A DNA stretch of 64,000 nucleotides from Rheinheimera soli (GTDB lineage Bacteria; Pseudomonadota; Gammaproteobacteria; Enterobacterales; Alteromonadaceae): assembly GCF_021290985.1 (NCBI RefSeq), contig NZ_JAJOYU010000013.1, positions 1 to 64,000 on the forward strand, written 5' to 3'. The notes beneath the pieces were generated by a model. It saw only the letters and a list, made by a program, of their open reading frames with translations, was not told the DNA's origin and made no database searches. Shown piece by piece: positions 26,429-34,978 of the stretch; the stretch's first letter is position 1, and every line of letters begins with the position of its first letter. The position numbers and the translations under genes were made by a program.

Positions 26429-28489
26429 TTACTTTACTCTCATGCCTGGTGTAGCACCATCATCTGGTGTTAACAGGAAAATATCACTGCCACCAGGGCC
26501 AGCGGCCATCACCATGCCTTCTGACATACCAAAACGCATTTTACGTGGCGCTAAGTTTGCAACCATTACCGTCAGTCGACCTATAAGTTGCTCTGGCTGG
26601 TAAGCGGATTTAATGCCTGCAAAGACCTGACGTTGCTCGTTGCCTAAGTCCAATTGCAGTTTCACCAGCTTGTCAGCGCCTTCAACATGCTCAGCGTTGA
26701 TAATGCGGGCAACCCGTAAATCCAGTTTGGCGAAGTCATCAATATTGATGGTTTCGCCTATAGGTTCGATAGCGCCATCTGCTGCAATAGCAGCTGCCGG
26801 AGCTGCTTTAGTTTCAGCGGCTTTCGGCGCTACAGTCGCTGTAGGTTGTAAATTATCTTTTGAGCCTTCGACCATAGCTTCTACCTTTGTCATTTCTACA
26901 CGTTGCATCAATGGCTTAAACACATTGATGCTGTGATTGGTTAAAGCGGTCTGATAAGTCGACCAGCTTAATTCGTCGTTTAAAAACAGTTCCACTTCTT
27001 TGGCCATAGCCGGCAGCACTGGTTTTAAGTAGTGCATCAATACGCGGAACAGGTTAATGCCCATGGAACAAACCAAATGCGCTTCGGTTAAGGTTGCTTC
27101 ATTTTTTGCCAGCACCCAAGGCGCTTTGGCGTCTATGTATTGGTTGGCTTTATCGGCCAACGCCATAATTTCGCGGATAGCACGGGCAAATTCACGTTTT
27201 TCAAAGCTTTCAGCTATGGTTTCGCCTGCAGTTGTGAATTCAGCCAATAAAGCAGGTTCTGCAATTTCTGCTGTTAACTTGCCATCGAATTTTTTGCTGA
27301 TAAAGCTGGCGCAGCGACTGGCGATATTGACCACTTTACCTACTAAATCTGCATTCACTTTTTGCGCAAAATCTTCCAGATTTAAATCCAAGTCTGTGAT
27401 GTTACTAGTGAGCTTAGATGCAAAGTAGTAACGCAGATATTCTGGGTTTAAATGCTCTAAATAAGTACGAGCTTTGATAAAGGTGCCACGTGATTTGGAC
27501 ATTTTGGCGCCGTTGACAGTAACAAAACCGTGCGCATACACAGAGGTAGGTTTACGGTAACCAGCACCATCTAACATAGCTGGCCAGAACAGACTGTGGA
27601 AATAGATAATATCTTTGCCGATAAAGTGGTAAATCTCAGCCTCTGAGTCTTTTTGCCAGAACTGGTCAAAGTTGACGCCGGTTTTATCACAATAGTTTTT
27701 AAAGCTGGCTAAGTAGCCAATAGGAGCGTCCAGCCATACGTAGAAAAACTTGCCAGGAGCGCCTGGGATTTCAAAGCCAAAATAAGGTGCGTCGCGGCTG
27801 ATATCCCATTGCTGCAGGCCTTCAGTAAACCATTCCTGCAGTTTGTTCGCCATTTCGTCCTGCAATGAACCGCTGCGGGTCCAGTCTTTCAACATTTGCT
27901 CAAAAGCAGGCAGGTCGAAGAAATAGTGTTCGCTGTCTTTTAAAACTGGCGTTGCACCTGAGACTACGGAACGTGGGTTTTTCAGCTCAGTCGGGCTGTA
28001 GGTTGCACCGCAGGAATCACAGCTATCACCGTTTTGATCCAAAGCACCACATTTAGGGCAGTCGCCCTTCACAAAGCGGTCCGGCAGGAACATTTGTTTT
28101 TCCGGGTCAAACAACTGGCTGATGGTTTTGCGTTTGATATAACCACCTTGGTCCAGCTTGGTATAAATATCGCTGGCAAACTGCTTGTTTTCTTCGCTAT
28201 GAGTGCTGTGATAGTTATCAAAACCTATTAAAAACTCTGCAAAATCCGCCTGATGTTCTTGTGAGGTTTGGGCAATCATCTGCTCTGGGATAATACCCAG
28301 CTGTTGGGCCTTGAGCATAATAGGGGTGCCATGAGCATCGTCTGCACAGACGTAATAACACTGATGACCACGGGCTTTTTGGAAACGGGACCAGATGTCA
28401 GTCTGAATATATTCCAGCATATGGCCTAAGTGAATGGGGCCATTGGCATAAGGTAAAGCACTGGTGATAAGAATTTTGCGTTGTGTCAT
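26429..28489 (-). CDS. metG: Methionyl-tRNA synthetase
   Basis: Class I aminoacyl-tRNA synthetase of 686 residues, charging tRNA-Met. The HIGH motif reads HLGH (20-23), the zinc knuckle has Cys144, Cys147, Cys157 and Cys160, and KMSKS is present as [10 protein letters not shown] at about 332. The anticodon-binding helical domain follows. After an Ala/Lys-rich linker comes the C-terminal OB-fold tRNA-binding domain ([28 protein letters not shown]), which dimerises the enzyme as in E. coli. It is divergent from mrp, the same arrangement as in many gammaproteobacteria. Confidence 0.97.
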   Translation of the reverse strand: MTQRKILITSALPYANGPIHLGHMLEYIQTDIWSRFQKARGHQCYYVCADDAHGTPIMLKAQQLGIIPEQMIAQTSQEHQADFAEFLIGFDNYHSTHSEENKQFASDIYTKLDQGGYIKRKTISQLFDPEKQMFLPDRFVKGDCPKCGALDQNGDSCDSCGATYSPTELKNPRSVVSGATPVLKDSEHYFFDLPAFEQMLKDWTRSGSLQDEMANKLQEWFTEGLQQWDISRDAPYFGFEIPGAPGKFFYVWLDAPIGYLASFKNYCDKTGVNFDQFWQKDSEAEIYHFIGKDIIYFHSLFWPAMLDGAGYRKPTSVYAHGFVTVNGAKMSKSRGTFIKARTYLEHLNPEYLRYYFASKLTSNITDLDLNLEDFAQKVNADLVGKVVNIASRCASFISKKFDGKLTAEIAEPALLAEFTTAGETIAESFEKREFARAIREIMALADKANQYIDAKAPWVLAKNEATLTEAHLVCSMGINLFRVLMHYLKPVLPAMAKEVELFLNDELSWSTYQTALTNHSINVFKPLMQRVEMTKVEAMVEGSKDNLQPTATVAPKAAETKAAPAAAIAADGAIEPIGETINIDDFAKLDLRVARIINAEHVEGADKLVKLQLDLGNEQRQVFAGIKSAYQPEQLIGRLTVMVANLAPRKMRFGMSEGMVMAAGPGGSDIFLLTPDDGATPGMRVK

Positions 28490-28630
28490 CGATAACTCAT
28501 AGATATATCACTGAAAAAAGTGGCTTAATGATACAATAGCGCGCGTTAAAGCGCACCAGTTCAAAAGCAGCAAAGTGCCGGATCGGTAGCAAAAAACAGA
28601 GTTTTTACCCTGTACAGCAGATTGAGTGAC

Positions 28631-29725
28631 ATGATGTGGTTTAAATGGTTTAAAAAAGCAGCAGAACAGCAATCATCAGCAGATGACATACCAGAAAGCT
28701 TAGCTAAAACTTTGGCTGAATTTCAAAGCAACGAATTTCCTATGCCGCTGGAGAGCTTGATCCAGCAGGCCAGTTTTAACAGCAAACACAATAGCCTGAG
28801 CTTAACACTGAAGTTCCCATGGGCCTCTTTGGCTGACGAGTTATTACCGGTACTTCAGCAGGTGCAGCCTGATCTCAGGCTTGAACTAAGCAGCGAAAAT
28901 ACAGCAGAACCGGCTTATCGTAACATCAAGCAAGTGATTTTGGTGGCATCGGGTAAAGGTGGTGTAGGTAAAAGCACTACTGCTGTCAATCTGGCTGTGG
29001 CTTTAGGTTTAGAAGGCGCCAAAGTAGGGCTGCTGGACGCCGATATTTATGGTCCCTCTATTCCTACTATGTTGGGTTTAAAAGACGCCAAAGCGGAATC
29101 ACCGGACGATAAGCATCTATTGCCTAAACAAGCCGCTGGTATTTACCTGCAGTCGATAGGCTTTTTGGTTGACCCGGAAAAAGCCTCGGTCTGGCGTGGC
29201 CCTATGGCCAGTCAGGCTTTACTTCAGCTACTAAACGAAACCTTGTGGCCGGATTTAGATTATTTAATTGTCGATATGCCGCCAGGCACAGGTGATATTC
29301 AGCTGACGATGTCGCAAAAATTGCCGGTGACAGGGGCTTTAATAGTGACAACACCGCAGGATGTGGCTTTGGCTGACGCACAAAAAGCTATTGCTATGTT
29401 TCGCAGTGTGAATATTCCTGTACTTGGACTGGTGGAAAATATGAGTTTTTACCAGTGCAGCCACTGCGGTGAAGTCGACGATATTTTTGGCACCAACGGT
29501 GGCTTAGAGTTAGCTGAACGTTATCAGGTGCCTGTGCTGGGTCAGTTACCCTTACAAAAACAAATACGCCAGTCCTGTGATGCCGGAACGCCTTTAGTGC
29601 TGAACTCAGCCGAAAGCGGTACTGGTTTTTACCGGGCTATAGCACGACAACTGAGCTTTGCTTTATATTGGAACTCCCAACACCAGCAAGCGCAGCAACC
29701 CGAAATTATTTTTACGGATGATTAA
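28631..29725 (+). CDS. Iron-sulfur cluster carrier Mrp (ApbC)
   Basis: P-loop ATPase of 364 residues that carries 4Fe-4S clusters to target enzymes. An N-terminal MIP18-like segment (about 20-85) precedes the deviant Walker [12 protein letters not shown] (about 106-116). [16 protein letters not shown] and [15 protein letters not shown] are the family's switch motifs, and the cluster ligands lie in YQCSHCGE (C-x-x-C, about 276-279). The ATG at 28631 is preferred to the TTG nine bases earlier. Divergent from metG; dcd starts two bases after its stop, so the two genes form an operon. Confidence 0.93.
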   Translation: MMWFKWFKKAAEQQSSADDIPESLAKTLAEFQSNEFPMPLESLIQQASFNSKHNSLSLTLKFPWASLADELLPVLQQVQPDLRLELSSENTAEPAYRNIKQVILVASGKGGVGKSTTAVNLAVALGLEGAKVGLLDADIYGPSIPTMLGLKDAKAESPDDKHLLPKQAAGIYLQSIGFLVDPEKASVWRGPMASQALLQLLNETLWPDLDYLIVDMPPGTGDIQLTMSQKLPVTGALIVTTPQDVALADAQKAIAMFRSVNIPVLGLVENMSFYQCSHCGEVDDIFGTNGGLELAERYQVPVLGQLPLQKQIRQSCDAGTPLVLNSAESGTGFYRAIARQLSFALYWNSQHQQAQQPEIIFTDD

Positions 29726-29727
29726 CC

Positions 29728-30318
29728 ATGAGATTGTGTGACCGCGACATTGAAGCCTACATAGACGCAGGCAAGATCCAAATTACGCCACGGCCAACAC
29801 CAGATATGATCAGCGGTGTCAGTGTAGATATTCGCTTAGGCCATAAATTCCGCACTTTTCGTGCTTATGCCGCTGCATTTATTGATTTAAGTGGCCCACG
29901 AGAAGAAGTGGATCACGCGTTAAATTCAGTAATGAGTGATGAAATTGTATTAACAGACGACGAAGCTTTTTTCCTGCATCCAGGTGAACTGGCGTTGGCT
30001 ATTACGCTCGAATCCGTCACTTTGCCAGCAGACATAGTCGGCTGGTTAGATGGCCGTTCTTCATTAGCCCGTTTGGGTTTAATGGTACACGTGACTGCAC
30101 ACCGCATCGATCCGGGCTGGTCGGGCAATATAGTGCTGGAATTCTATAACAGCGGTCGTTTACCGCTGGCGCTTAGACCCAATATGAAAATTGGTGCTTT
30201 GAATTTTGAAACTATGACAGGTGAAGCTGCCCGTCCATACAACAAAAGACTGGATGCAAAGTATCAACAGCAAACAGGTGCTGTGGCAAGCCGTATCAGC
30301 CAAGACGACCAGAGCTAA
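29728..30318 (+). CDS. dcd: dCTP deaminase
   Basis: Homotrimeric dCTP deaminase of 196 residues that produces dUTP for thymidylate synthesis. [12 protein letters not shown] at the start, [14 protein letters not shown], the phosphate-binding [22 protein letters not shown] and the catalytic-Glu strand [10 protein letters not shown] match the E. coli enzyme closely. Overlap-free coupling to mrp with a two-base gap is typical of this neighbourhood in gammaproteobacteria. A hairpin with a T-run follows about 170 bases downstream. Confidence 0.96.
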   Translation: MRLCDRDIEAYIDAGKIQITPRPTPDMISGVSVDIRLGHKFRTFRAYAAAFIDLSGPREEVDHALNSVMSDEIVLTDDEAFFLHPGELALAITLESVTLPADIVGWLDGRSSLARLGLMVHVTAHRIDPGWSGNIVLEFYNSGRLPLALRPNMKIGALNFETMTGEAARPYNKRLDAKYQQQTGAVASRISQDDQS

Positions 30319-30642
30319 AAAACTCCTGCGTTGTTCGGCAAAGGTTGTAGGTCAGACTGGCGCGGGCAAACCGTGCCTCTACACTCAGTCTAGCCAGAAC
30401 ATCAACTACTTTGGAGTTTGAGTGATAGGCCTAAAAATGAAAAAGCCCATACAAAAGTGGTATGGGCTGAAGCAATAAAGCAAAAATGAAGCGGGGTAAT
30501 TATGCAATATAACTGCATAGCTTCGCAACCCGGCTTTTTTAGATTTTTTCATTTTTTTGCGGTTTAACTGCATATTTAACTAAAAAACCAGAAAGTTTTT
30601 TCAATTCAAACATTGATACGCCATGACTTACAGGAGTTTTTG
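30319..30642. other. Intergenic region with two hairpins
   Basis: The first hairpin pairs AGCCCATAC (30444-30452) with GTATGGGCT (30460-30468); its T-run (TTTTTCATTTTT) is on the minus strand although no minus gene precedes it. The second (30491-30540) pairs GGGT and ATGCA segments and ends in CGGCTTTTTT on the + strand, a likely terminator for mrp-dcd. The remainder holds the promoter of the EamA gene; no gene was found. Confidence 0.55.
30491..30541 (+). terminator. Probable mrp-dcd terminator
   Basis: GGGGT and AACCC arms enclose an inner ATGCA/TGCAT stem and are followed by GGCTTTTTT. The stem is imperfect, so the call is moderate. Confidence 0.5.
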
Positions 30643-31527
30643 ATGCAGCCCGCCAGTTTTATCCGCCTGTTCAGTTTGGCCGCGATTTGGGGTTCCTCGT
30701 TTTTGTTTATGCGTATTGCGGTCGGAACCTTAGGTCCGGCAGCTTTGATGACGGGCAGGGTAGTGTTTGCGGCGTTGTTTTTAGGTTTGATGGGCTGGTT
30801 GCTTAAGAAACATCAGCTGGATTTAAAAAATAACTGGAAACATTTTTTTATTCTGGGCTTTTTTAACTCAGCGTTACCTTTTTTACTTTTTGCTTATGCC
30901 GCTCAAAGCTTAACGGCGTCAGTGTTGTCAGTGCTTAATGCGACAGCTCCTATCTGGGGCGCTTTAATTGGTATAGTGATTTTCCGGCAAGCTTTAACTC
31001 TGCGTATAGCGACTGGCTTAGTTCTTGGTATCAGCGGCGTCGCTATTTTAGTAGGTTTTGATCCTGTGGTGCTGGAACCTGGTGCTTTAATTGCCGTGTT
31101 TTGTGCTGCAGGTGCTGCCTTTTGTTATGGCATTGCCACTCATTACACCCGGCTGGCGAAAACTGTGGCTCCGTATACCAATGCACATGGCAGCATGTGG
31201 ACTTCCACTTTGATGCTGGCTCCGGTGATGCTGTTGTTTCCTGTACAAGCCGAGATCAGTCTCCATGTAGCTCTGGCTGTACTCGCTCTTGGCGTGATTT
31301 GTACTGGTGTGGCTTATTTATTGTATTTCCGTTTAGTTCAGGATGAAGGTGCAACTCCGGCTTTAACAGTGACCTTTCTGATCCCGGTATTTGGCGTATT
31401 CTGGGGCCATGTATTTTTAAATGAAGCCTTAGGCTGGCATACTTTTGTAGGTGTAGCCGTGGTGATTACAGGCACCTCATTAGTCACAGGTTTTAAACCT
31501 TCGGCTCTTTTCAGAGTCAAAGCCTAA
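30643..31527 (+). CDS. EamA/DMT-family transporter
   Basis: Inner-membrane carrier of 294 residues with about ten hydrophobic segments arranged as two EamA repeats (about 8-138 and 150-286). The first helix carries LAAIWGSSFLFMRIA, the usual family start. AGGAG lies 8 bases before ATG 30643, which is therefore chosen over the upstream TTG. DMT carriers export amino acids or metabolites; substrate not predictable. Monocistronic. Confidence 0.88.
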   Translation: MQPASFIRLFSLAAIWGSSFLFMRIAVGTLGPAALMTGRVVFAALFLGLMGWLLKKHQLDLKNNWKHFFILGFFNSALPFLLFAYAAQSLTASVLSVLNATAPIWGALIGIVIFRQALTLRIATGLVLGISGVAILVGFDPVVLEPGALIAVFCAAGAAFCYGIATHYTRLAKTVAPYTNAHGSMWTSTLMLAPVMLLFPVQAEISLHVALAVLALGVICTGVAYLLYFRLVQDEGATPALTVTFLIPVFGVFWGHVFLNEALGWHTFVGVAVVITGTSLVTGFKPSALFRVKA

Positions 31528-31717
31528 AATACAGACAGAATAAACGAAGTTACATTCAGAGAATGTTCATAGATCAATTGTTATAACTTCAGGCAAGCTG
31601 GTGATGAATGTATCAGGCTTAGCAATAATTTTAGAGTGTGGCGTCGGATCTCGCGACACTTTTACCCTTAGATCCGGATTCTGGCAGCCACCACTATAAA
31701 GGTGGCAGGAGCGTACC

Positions 31718-33289
31718 ATGCGTGCCCTGATGAAATGCTTACCTTTGCTTTCAGTGGCTTTATTCCCAGCCTTGTTGGTTGCCCCTGTAGCAGCACAACA
31801 AACCGCCAGTGCCGGTAGCACTGTGCAAAGTTTTAGTCAGGCTGAGCTGGACGCTATGCTGGCACCTATTGCTTTGTATCCGGACACAGTGTTGTCGCAT
31901 GTCCTCATTGCGTCCACCTATCCGCTGGAAATCATTAAAGCCAATCGTTGGGTGGAAGAACACCCTGGTTACAGTGCAGAAAAAGCCCTGGACGAAGTGG
32001 AAGATATGGATTGGGATCCAAGTGTAAAAGCTTTGGTACCTTTCCCGCAGTTGCTTGAACGTATGAGCGATGATATCGACTGGACTCAACGTTTAGGCGA
32101 TGCGTTTTTAGGTCAGGAAGCGCAAGTGATGACCAGTATCCAGACGTTACGCACCAAAGCTTATGCTTCAGGTAATCTGGATAAACAACAACATATTAAA
32201 GTGGTGAGGGAAGAAAAAACCATCATCATTGAATCAGCTTCGCCGAAAGTGGTGTATCTGCCTTATTACGACCCACAAATCGTCTATGGACCTTGGTGGT
32301 GGCATAGCTATCCGCCTGTCTATTGGCATGTTCCGGTAGGTTATGCCGTGCATCGTGGTTTTTCCTGGGGCGTGGGTATTCATATTTCGCCGGGATTTTA
32401 CTTTAGTAGTTTCCACTGGCCGCGCCGGCAAATAGTGGTGATCGATCATCGCCATCACTGGCGTGATCCTTACTACTATCGCAGTCATCAGATAGTGCAT
32501 CATAAAAAGTCGCATCACTGGCGCCATAACCCGCATCACAGACGTGGTGTGAGCTATCACGCTGGCTATCAGCCAACCCGCGAGTTTAGCGGCAACCGTA
32601 GCTATCAGAACAGAGAGCAGCAACGTGAATGGGCAGCTCAAACCCGTGAAAATAAAGGGTATGCACCGGATCGCAAGTTTAATAGTGAAAAAGCTCAGCG
32701 TTTTGATGAAAAAGAACGTAAGTTTGCTGCTGAACGCCCTGCAGACCGCTCTGTAACTAAGGATAGAAATGGACCTCAGCCATTTGATCATGAACAGCGC
32801 AGACGCATGGAGTTGACTCGTGATAAAGCCGGCGACCCGGTTTTTAATGCTGACAAAAGAGCGCAAAGGCAAGAAGTGCAACCTCGTGTTGACAGACCCT
32901 ATAGCGGGGATATTAAACAAAGGCCTGAGTCTGCGGTGGTAAGAGAACGGATTAAAGAGCAAGGCGGGCAGAGTGATGCTACGAGGAAAGATCGTGTGTA
33001 CCAGGCTCCTCGTATTGAGCAACCGCGCGTCGAGCAGCGTAGCTATCAGACACCTCGTATTGAGCAACCACGTGTCGAACAGCGTAGCTATCAGACACCT
33101 CGTGTTGAGCAACCGCGCGTCGAGCAGCGTAGCTTTCAGACACCTCGTGTTGAGCAACCGCGTGTTGAACAGCGTAGCTATCAGGCGCCTCGTGTTGAGC
33201 AACCAAGGATGGAAAGGCCTCGCTCTGAACAACCCAGACCACAGGCTCGTGAAATGCGTAGTGCGGAAAATCGCAGACAAGTTGATTAG
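31718..33289 (+). CDS. DUF3300 protein with C-terminal 15-residue repeats
   Basis: Secreted protein of 523 residues with signal peptide LLSVALFPALLVAPVAAQ. Residues about 40-240 are the DUF3300 domain: ELDAMLAPIALYPDTVLSHVLIASTYPLEI and VVYLPYYDPQIVYGPWWW, followed by a His/Trp-rich stretch. The tail is charged and disordered, and between 32998 and 33215 it carries about five copies of a 45-base unit encoding the pattern P-R-V-E-Q-R-S-Y-Q-T/A. The function of DUF3300 is unknown; envelope location is inferred. AGGAG lies 6 bases before the ATG. A terminator follows. Confidence 0.88.
   Translation: MRALMKCLPLLSVALFPALLVAPVAAQQTASAGSTVQSFSQAELDAMLAPIALYPDTVLSHVLIASTYPLEIIKANRWVEEHPGYSAEKALDEVEDMDWDPSVKALVPFPQLLERMSDDIDWTQRLGDAFLGQEAQVMTSIQTLRTKAYASGNLDKQQHIKVVREEKTIIIESASPKVVYLPYYDPQIVYGPWWWHSYPPVYWHVPVGYAVHRGFSWGVGIHISPGFYFSSFHWPRRQIVVIDHRHHWRDPYYYRSHQIVHHKKSHHWRHNPHHRRGVSYHAGYQPTREFSGNRSYQNREQQREWAAQTRENKGYAPDRKFNSEKAQRFDEKERKFAAERPADRSVTKDRNGPQPFDHEQRRRMELTRDKAGDPVFNADKRAQRQEVQPRVDRPYSGDIKQRPESAVVRERIKEQGGQSDATRKDRVYQAPRIEQPRVEQRSYQTPRIEQPRVEQRSYQTPRVEQPRVEQRSFQTPRVEQPRVEQRSYQAPRVEQPRMERPRSEQPRPQAREMRSAENRRQVD
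32998..33215 (+). repeat. Tandem 45-base coding repeats
   Basis: About five consecutive 45-base units inside the DUF3300 gene encode variants of TPRVEQPRVEQRSYQ. Units differ at a few synonymous and conservative positions, mainly Ile/Val and Thr/Ala, so the array is old enough to have diverged slightly. Confidence 0.8.
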
Positions 33290-33307
33290 TTAGCCAAAGA
33301 TAAGAAT

Positions 33308-33333
33308 AAAAAGGCAGCTGCGGCTGCCTTTTC
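33308..33333. terminator. Terminator between DUF3300 and beta-lactamase genes
   Basis: AAAAAGGCAG and CTGCCTTTTC flank CTGCGG, giving a short stem with T-runs on both sides. It isolates the beta-lactamase gene from upstream transcription. Confidence 0.75.
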
Positions 33334-33367
33334 TATAATTAACATAAAACATAACAAGGATAGCCCT

Positions 33368-34294
33368 ATGAACTTCATAGCAAAATCTGGTCTGAAGGTC
33401 ACAGCTGTGCTGATGTTGACCCTGAGTTCATTTATAACATCTGCGCAATCTCCTTTGCTTAAAGAGCAAATTGAAACCATAGTGACCGGCAAAAAGGCCA
33501 CTGTCGGAGTTGCGGTCTGGGGGCCTGATGATCTGGAACCTTTACTGATCAATCCTTTTGAAAAATTCCCAATGCAAAGTGTATTCAAGCTGCATTTAGC
33601 CATGTTGGTTTTACATCAGGTGGATCAAGGCAAACTGCAATTAAGCCAGTCTGTGGCAGTAAAACGTGCTGAAGTATTACAAAATACCTGGGCTCCAATG
33701 ATGAAAGACCATCAGGGCGACGAATTTACCGTCACAGTGGAGCAATTGCTGCAGTATTCAGTGTCACACAGCGACAACGTAGCCTGTGATCTGTTGTTTG
33801 AACTGGTAGGCGGGCCGCAAACTTTGCATGCTTATCTGCAGTCTTCTGGTATTCAGGAAATCGCTGTGGTAGCGAATGAAGCACAAATGCATGCGGACGA
33901 TCAGGTTCAGTATCAAAACTGGACTTCAATGAAAGCTGCTGCTCAGGTACTGCAGCTGTTTGAACAAAAAAAGTTGCTGTCTGAAACCTCGCAGGCCTTG
34001 TTGTGGAAATGGATGGTAGAAACCACCACTGGACCACAGCGTTTAAAAGGCTTGTTGCCCGCGGACGTTGTCGTAGCGCATAAAACTGGTACCTCAGGTG
34101 TCAGAGTTGGAAAAACAGCGGCAACCAATGATATTGGTGTCATCATGCTGCCTGATGGACGGCCTTTGCTGGTAGCTGTTTTTGTGAAAGATTCAGCCGA
34201 ATCAGCCAGAACCAATGAAGCCATTATTGCTCAGGTCGCGCAAGCCGCTTATCAGTTTGAACTGAAAAAACTTTCCGCCCTAAGTCCAAATTAA
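33368..34294 (+). CDS. Class A beta-lactamase, PER-like
   Basis: Periplasmic serine beta-lactamase of 308 residues, the length of PER-1. The signal peptide ends SFITSAQS. Active-site motifs are S71-V-F-K74 (Ambler 70/73), S135-D-N (130), the omega-loop stretch NEAQMHADDQ with Glu171 (166) and KTG at 239-241 (234). Long segments (GVAVWGPDDLEPLL, SHSDNVACDLLFEL, and the last 20 residues FELKKLSALSPN) agree from memory with PER-1, far beyond general class A similarity. PER enzymes hydrolyse oxyimino-cephalosporins. Flanking genes are ordinary chromosomal ones with no insertion sequence, so this is probably a resident gene. AAGGA lies 8 bases before the ATG. Confidence 0.92.
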   Translation: MNFIAKSGLKVTAVLMLTLSSFITSAQSPLLKEQIETIVTGKKATVGVAVWGPDDLEPLLINPFEKFPMQSVFKLHLAMLVLHQVDQGKLQLSQSVAVKRAEVLQNTWAPMMKDHQGDEFTVTVEQLLQYSVSHSDNVACDLLFELVGGPQTLHAYLQSSGIQEIAVVANEAQMHADDQVQYQNWTSMKAAAQVLQLFEQKKLLSETSQALLWKWMVETTTGPQRLKGLLPADVVVAHKTGTSGVRVGKTAATNDIGVIMLPDGRPLLVAVFVKDSAESARTNEAIIAQVAQAAYQFELKKLSALSPN

Positions 34295-34367
34295 GCGTTG
34301 ATCAGGGCTATCGAAGCCACTTGTTATGGTTGTAAACTAAACTCCTGATCTGAAAATGGAGTAGGTT

Positions 34368-34943
34368 ATGCAGTTATTAGGTTCTGTGGCTTCACCCTTT
34401 GTGCGTCGGTTACGTTTAGTCCTGGCTGGTCAGCCTTATCAGTTTATGGCTTTAAATATTTTTGAATCTACAGGACGTTCTGTGCTGGTGAAACACAATC
34501 CAGCCCGCAAAGTGCCTGTGTTGATTGACGGTGAGCAGGCTATTTTTGATTCAGGTGTGATCTATCGCTATTTAACGCAAAAGTTAAACCTAACGCCATT
34601 AAGCTGGGATCAGGAAAATAGTCTGACGACCATTAACGCTTGTACTGATTCATTAGTTGAGCTGTTACTTTGCACACGCTCTGGTTTTGATGTGAGTGAA
34701 GATAAGCTGTTTTTTAATCTGCAGCACGAGCGTATTCAGGCCACACTGGAAGCGCTGGAACAGCAAATCAAGGCAGGGCAGTTTGGACAGTGGGACTATA
34801 CAGCTATGAGCTTGTATACCCTGGTCGACTGGATACTGTTCCGGGATTTAGTGGATTTAAAACCTTTTCCGGTGTTACTGCAGTTTAGAAGCGAACATTT
34901 AAAACAACCCATGGTAGCCGAAACCGACCCACGTTTAAGCTAA
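34368..34943 (+). CDS. Glutathione S-transferase family protein
   Basis: A 191-residue two-domain GST. The N-terminal thioredoxin-like domain begins LLGSVASPFVRRLRLVLAGQPYQF, with Ser8 in the usual catalytic position, and contains the cis-Pro segment RKVPVLIDGEQAIFDSGVIYRYL that binds glutathione. The helical C-terminal half (about 85-190) is short. Substrate unknown; detoxification or a redox role is likely. GGAG lies 6 bases before the ATG. It ends at a strong hairpin shared with the convergent ABC gene. Confidence 0.87.
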   Translation: MQLLGSVASPFVRRLRLVLAGQPYQFMALNIFESTGRSVLVKHNPARKVPVLIDGEQAIFDSGVIYRYLTQKLNLTPLSWDQENSLTTINACTDSLVELLLCTRSGFDVSEDKLFFNLQHERIQATLEALEQQIKAGQFGQWDYTAMSLYTLVDWILFRDLVDLKPFPVLLQFRSEHLKQPMVAETDPRLS

Positions 34944-34947
34944 AACC

Positions 34948-34975
34948 CTGGGTCAGAGCCGAGGCTCTGACCCAG
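34948..34975. terminator. Terminator between GST and ABC exporter genes
   Basis: A perfect 13-base stem (CTGGGTCAGAGCC and its complement) with a two-base GA centre separates the convergent genes. The T-run (GGTTTTAG) is on the minus strand, so it mainly serves the ABC gene. Confidence 0.72.
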
Positions 34976-34978
34976 CCG

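Noticed and set aside
30444-30468. Strong terminator for the mrp-dcd operon
   Set aside because: The stem is good but the T-run is on the minus strand, where no gene precedes it; the second hairpin downstream is the better candidate.
32234-33280. Long open frame (348 codons) on the minus strand
   Set aside because: It is antisense to the DUF3300 gene and its repeats; the composition mirrors the repeats and no ribosome binding site or family is visible.
33300-34400. Mobile element carrying the beta-lactamase
   Set aside because: No transposase, terminal repeats, ISCR or attC site was seen on either side; ordinary genes with their own terminators flank it.
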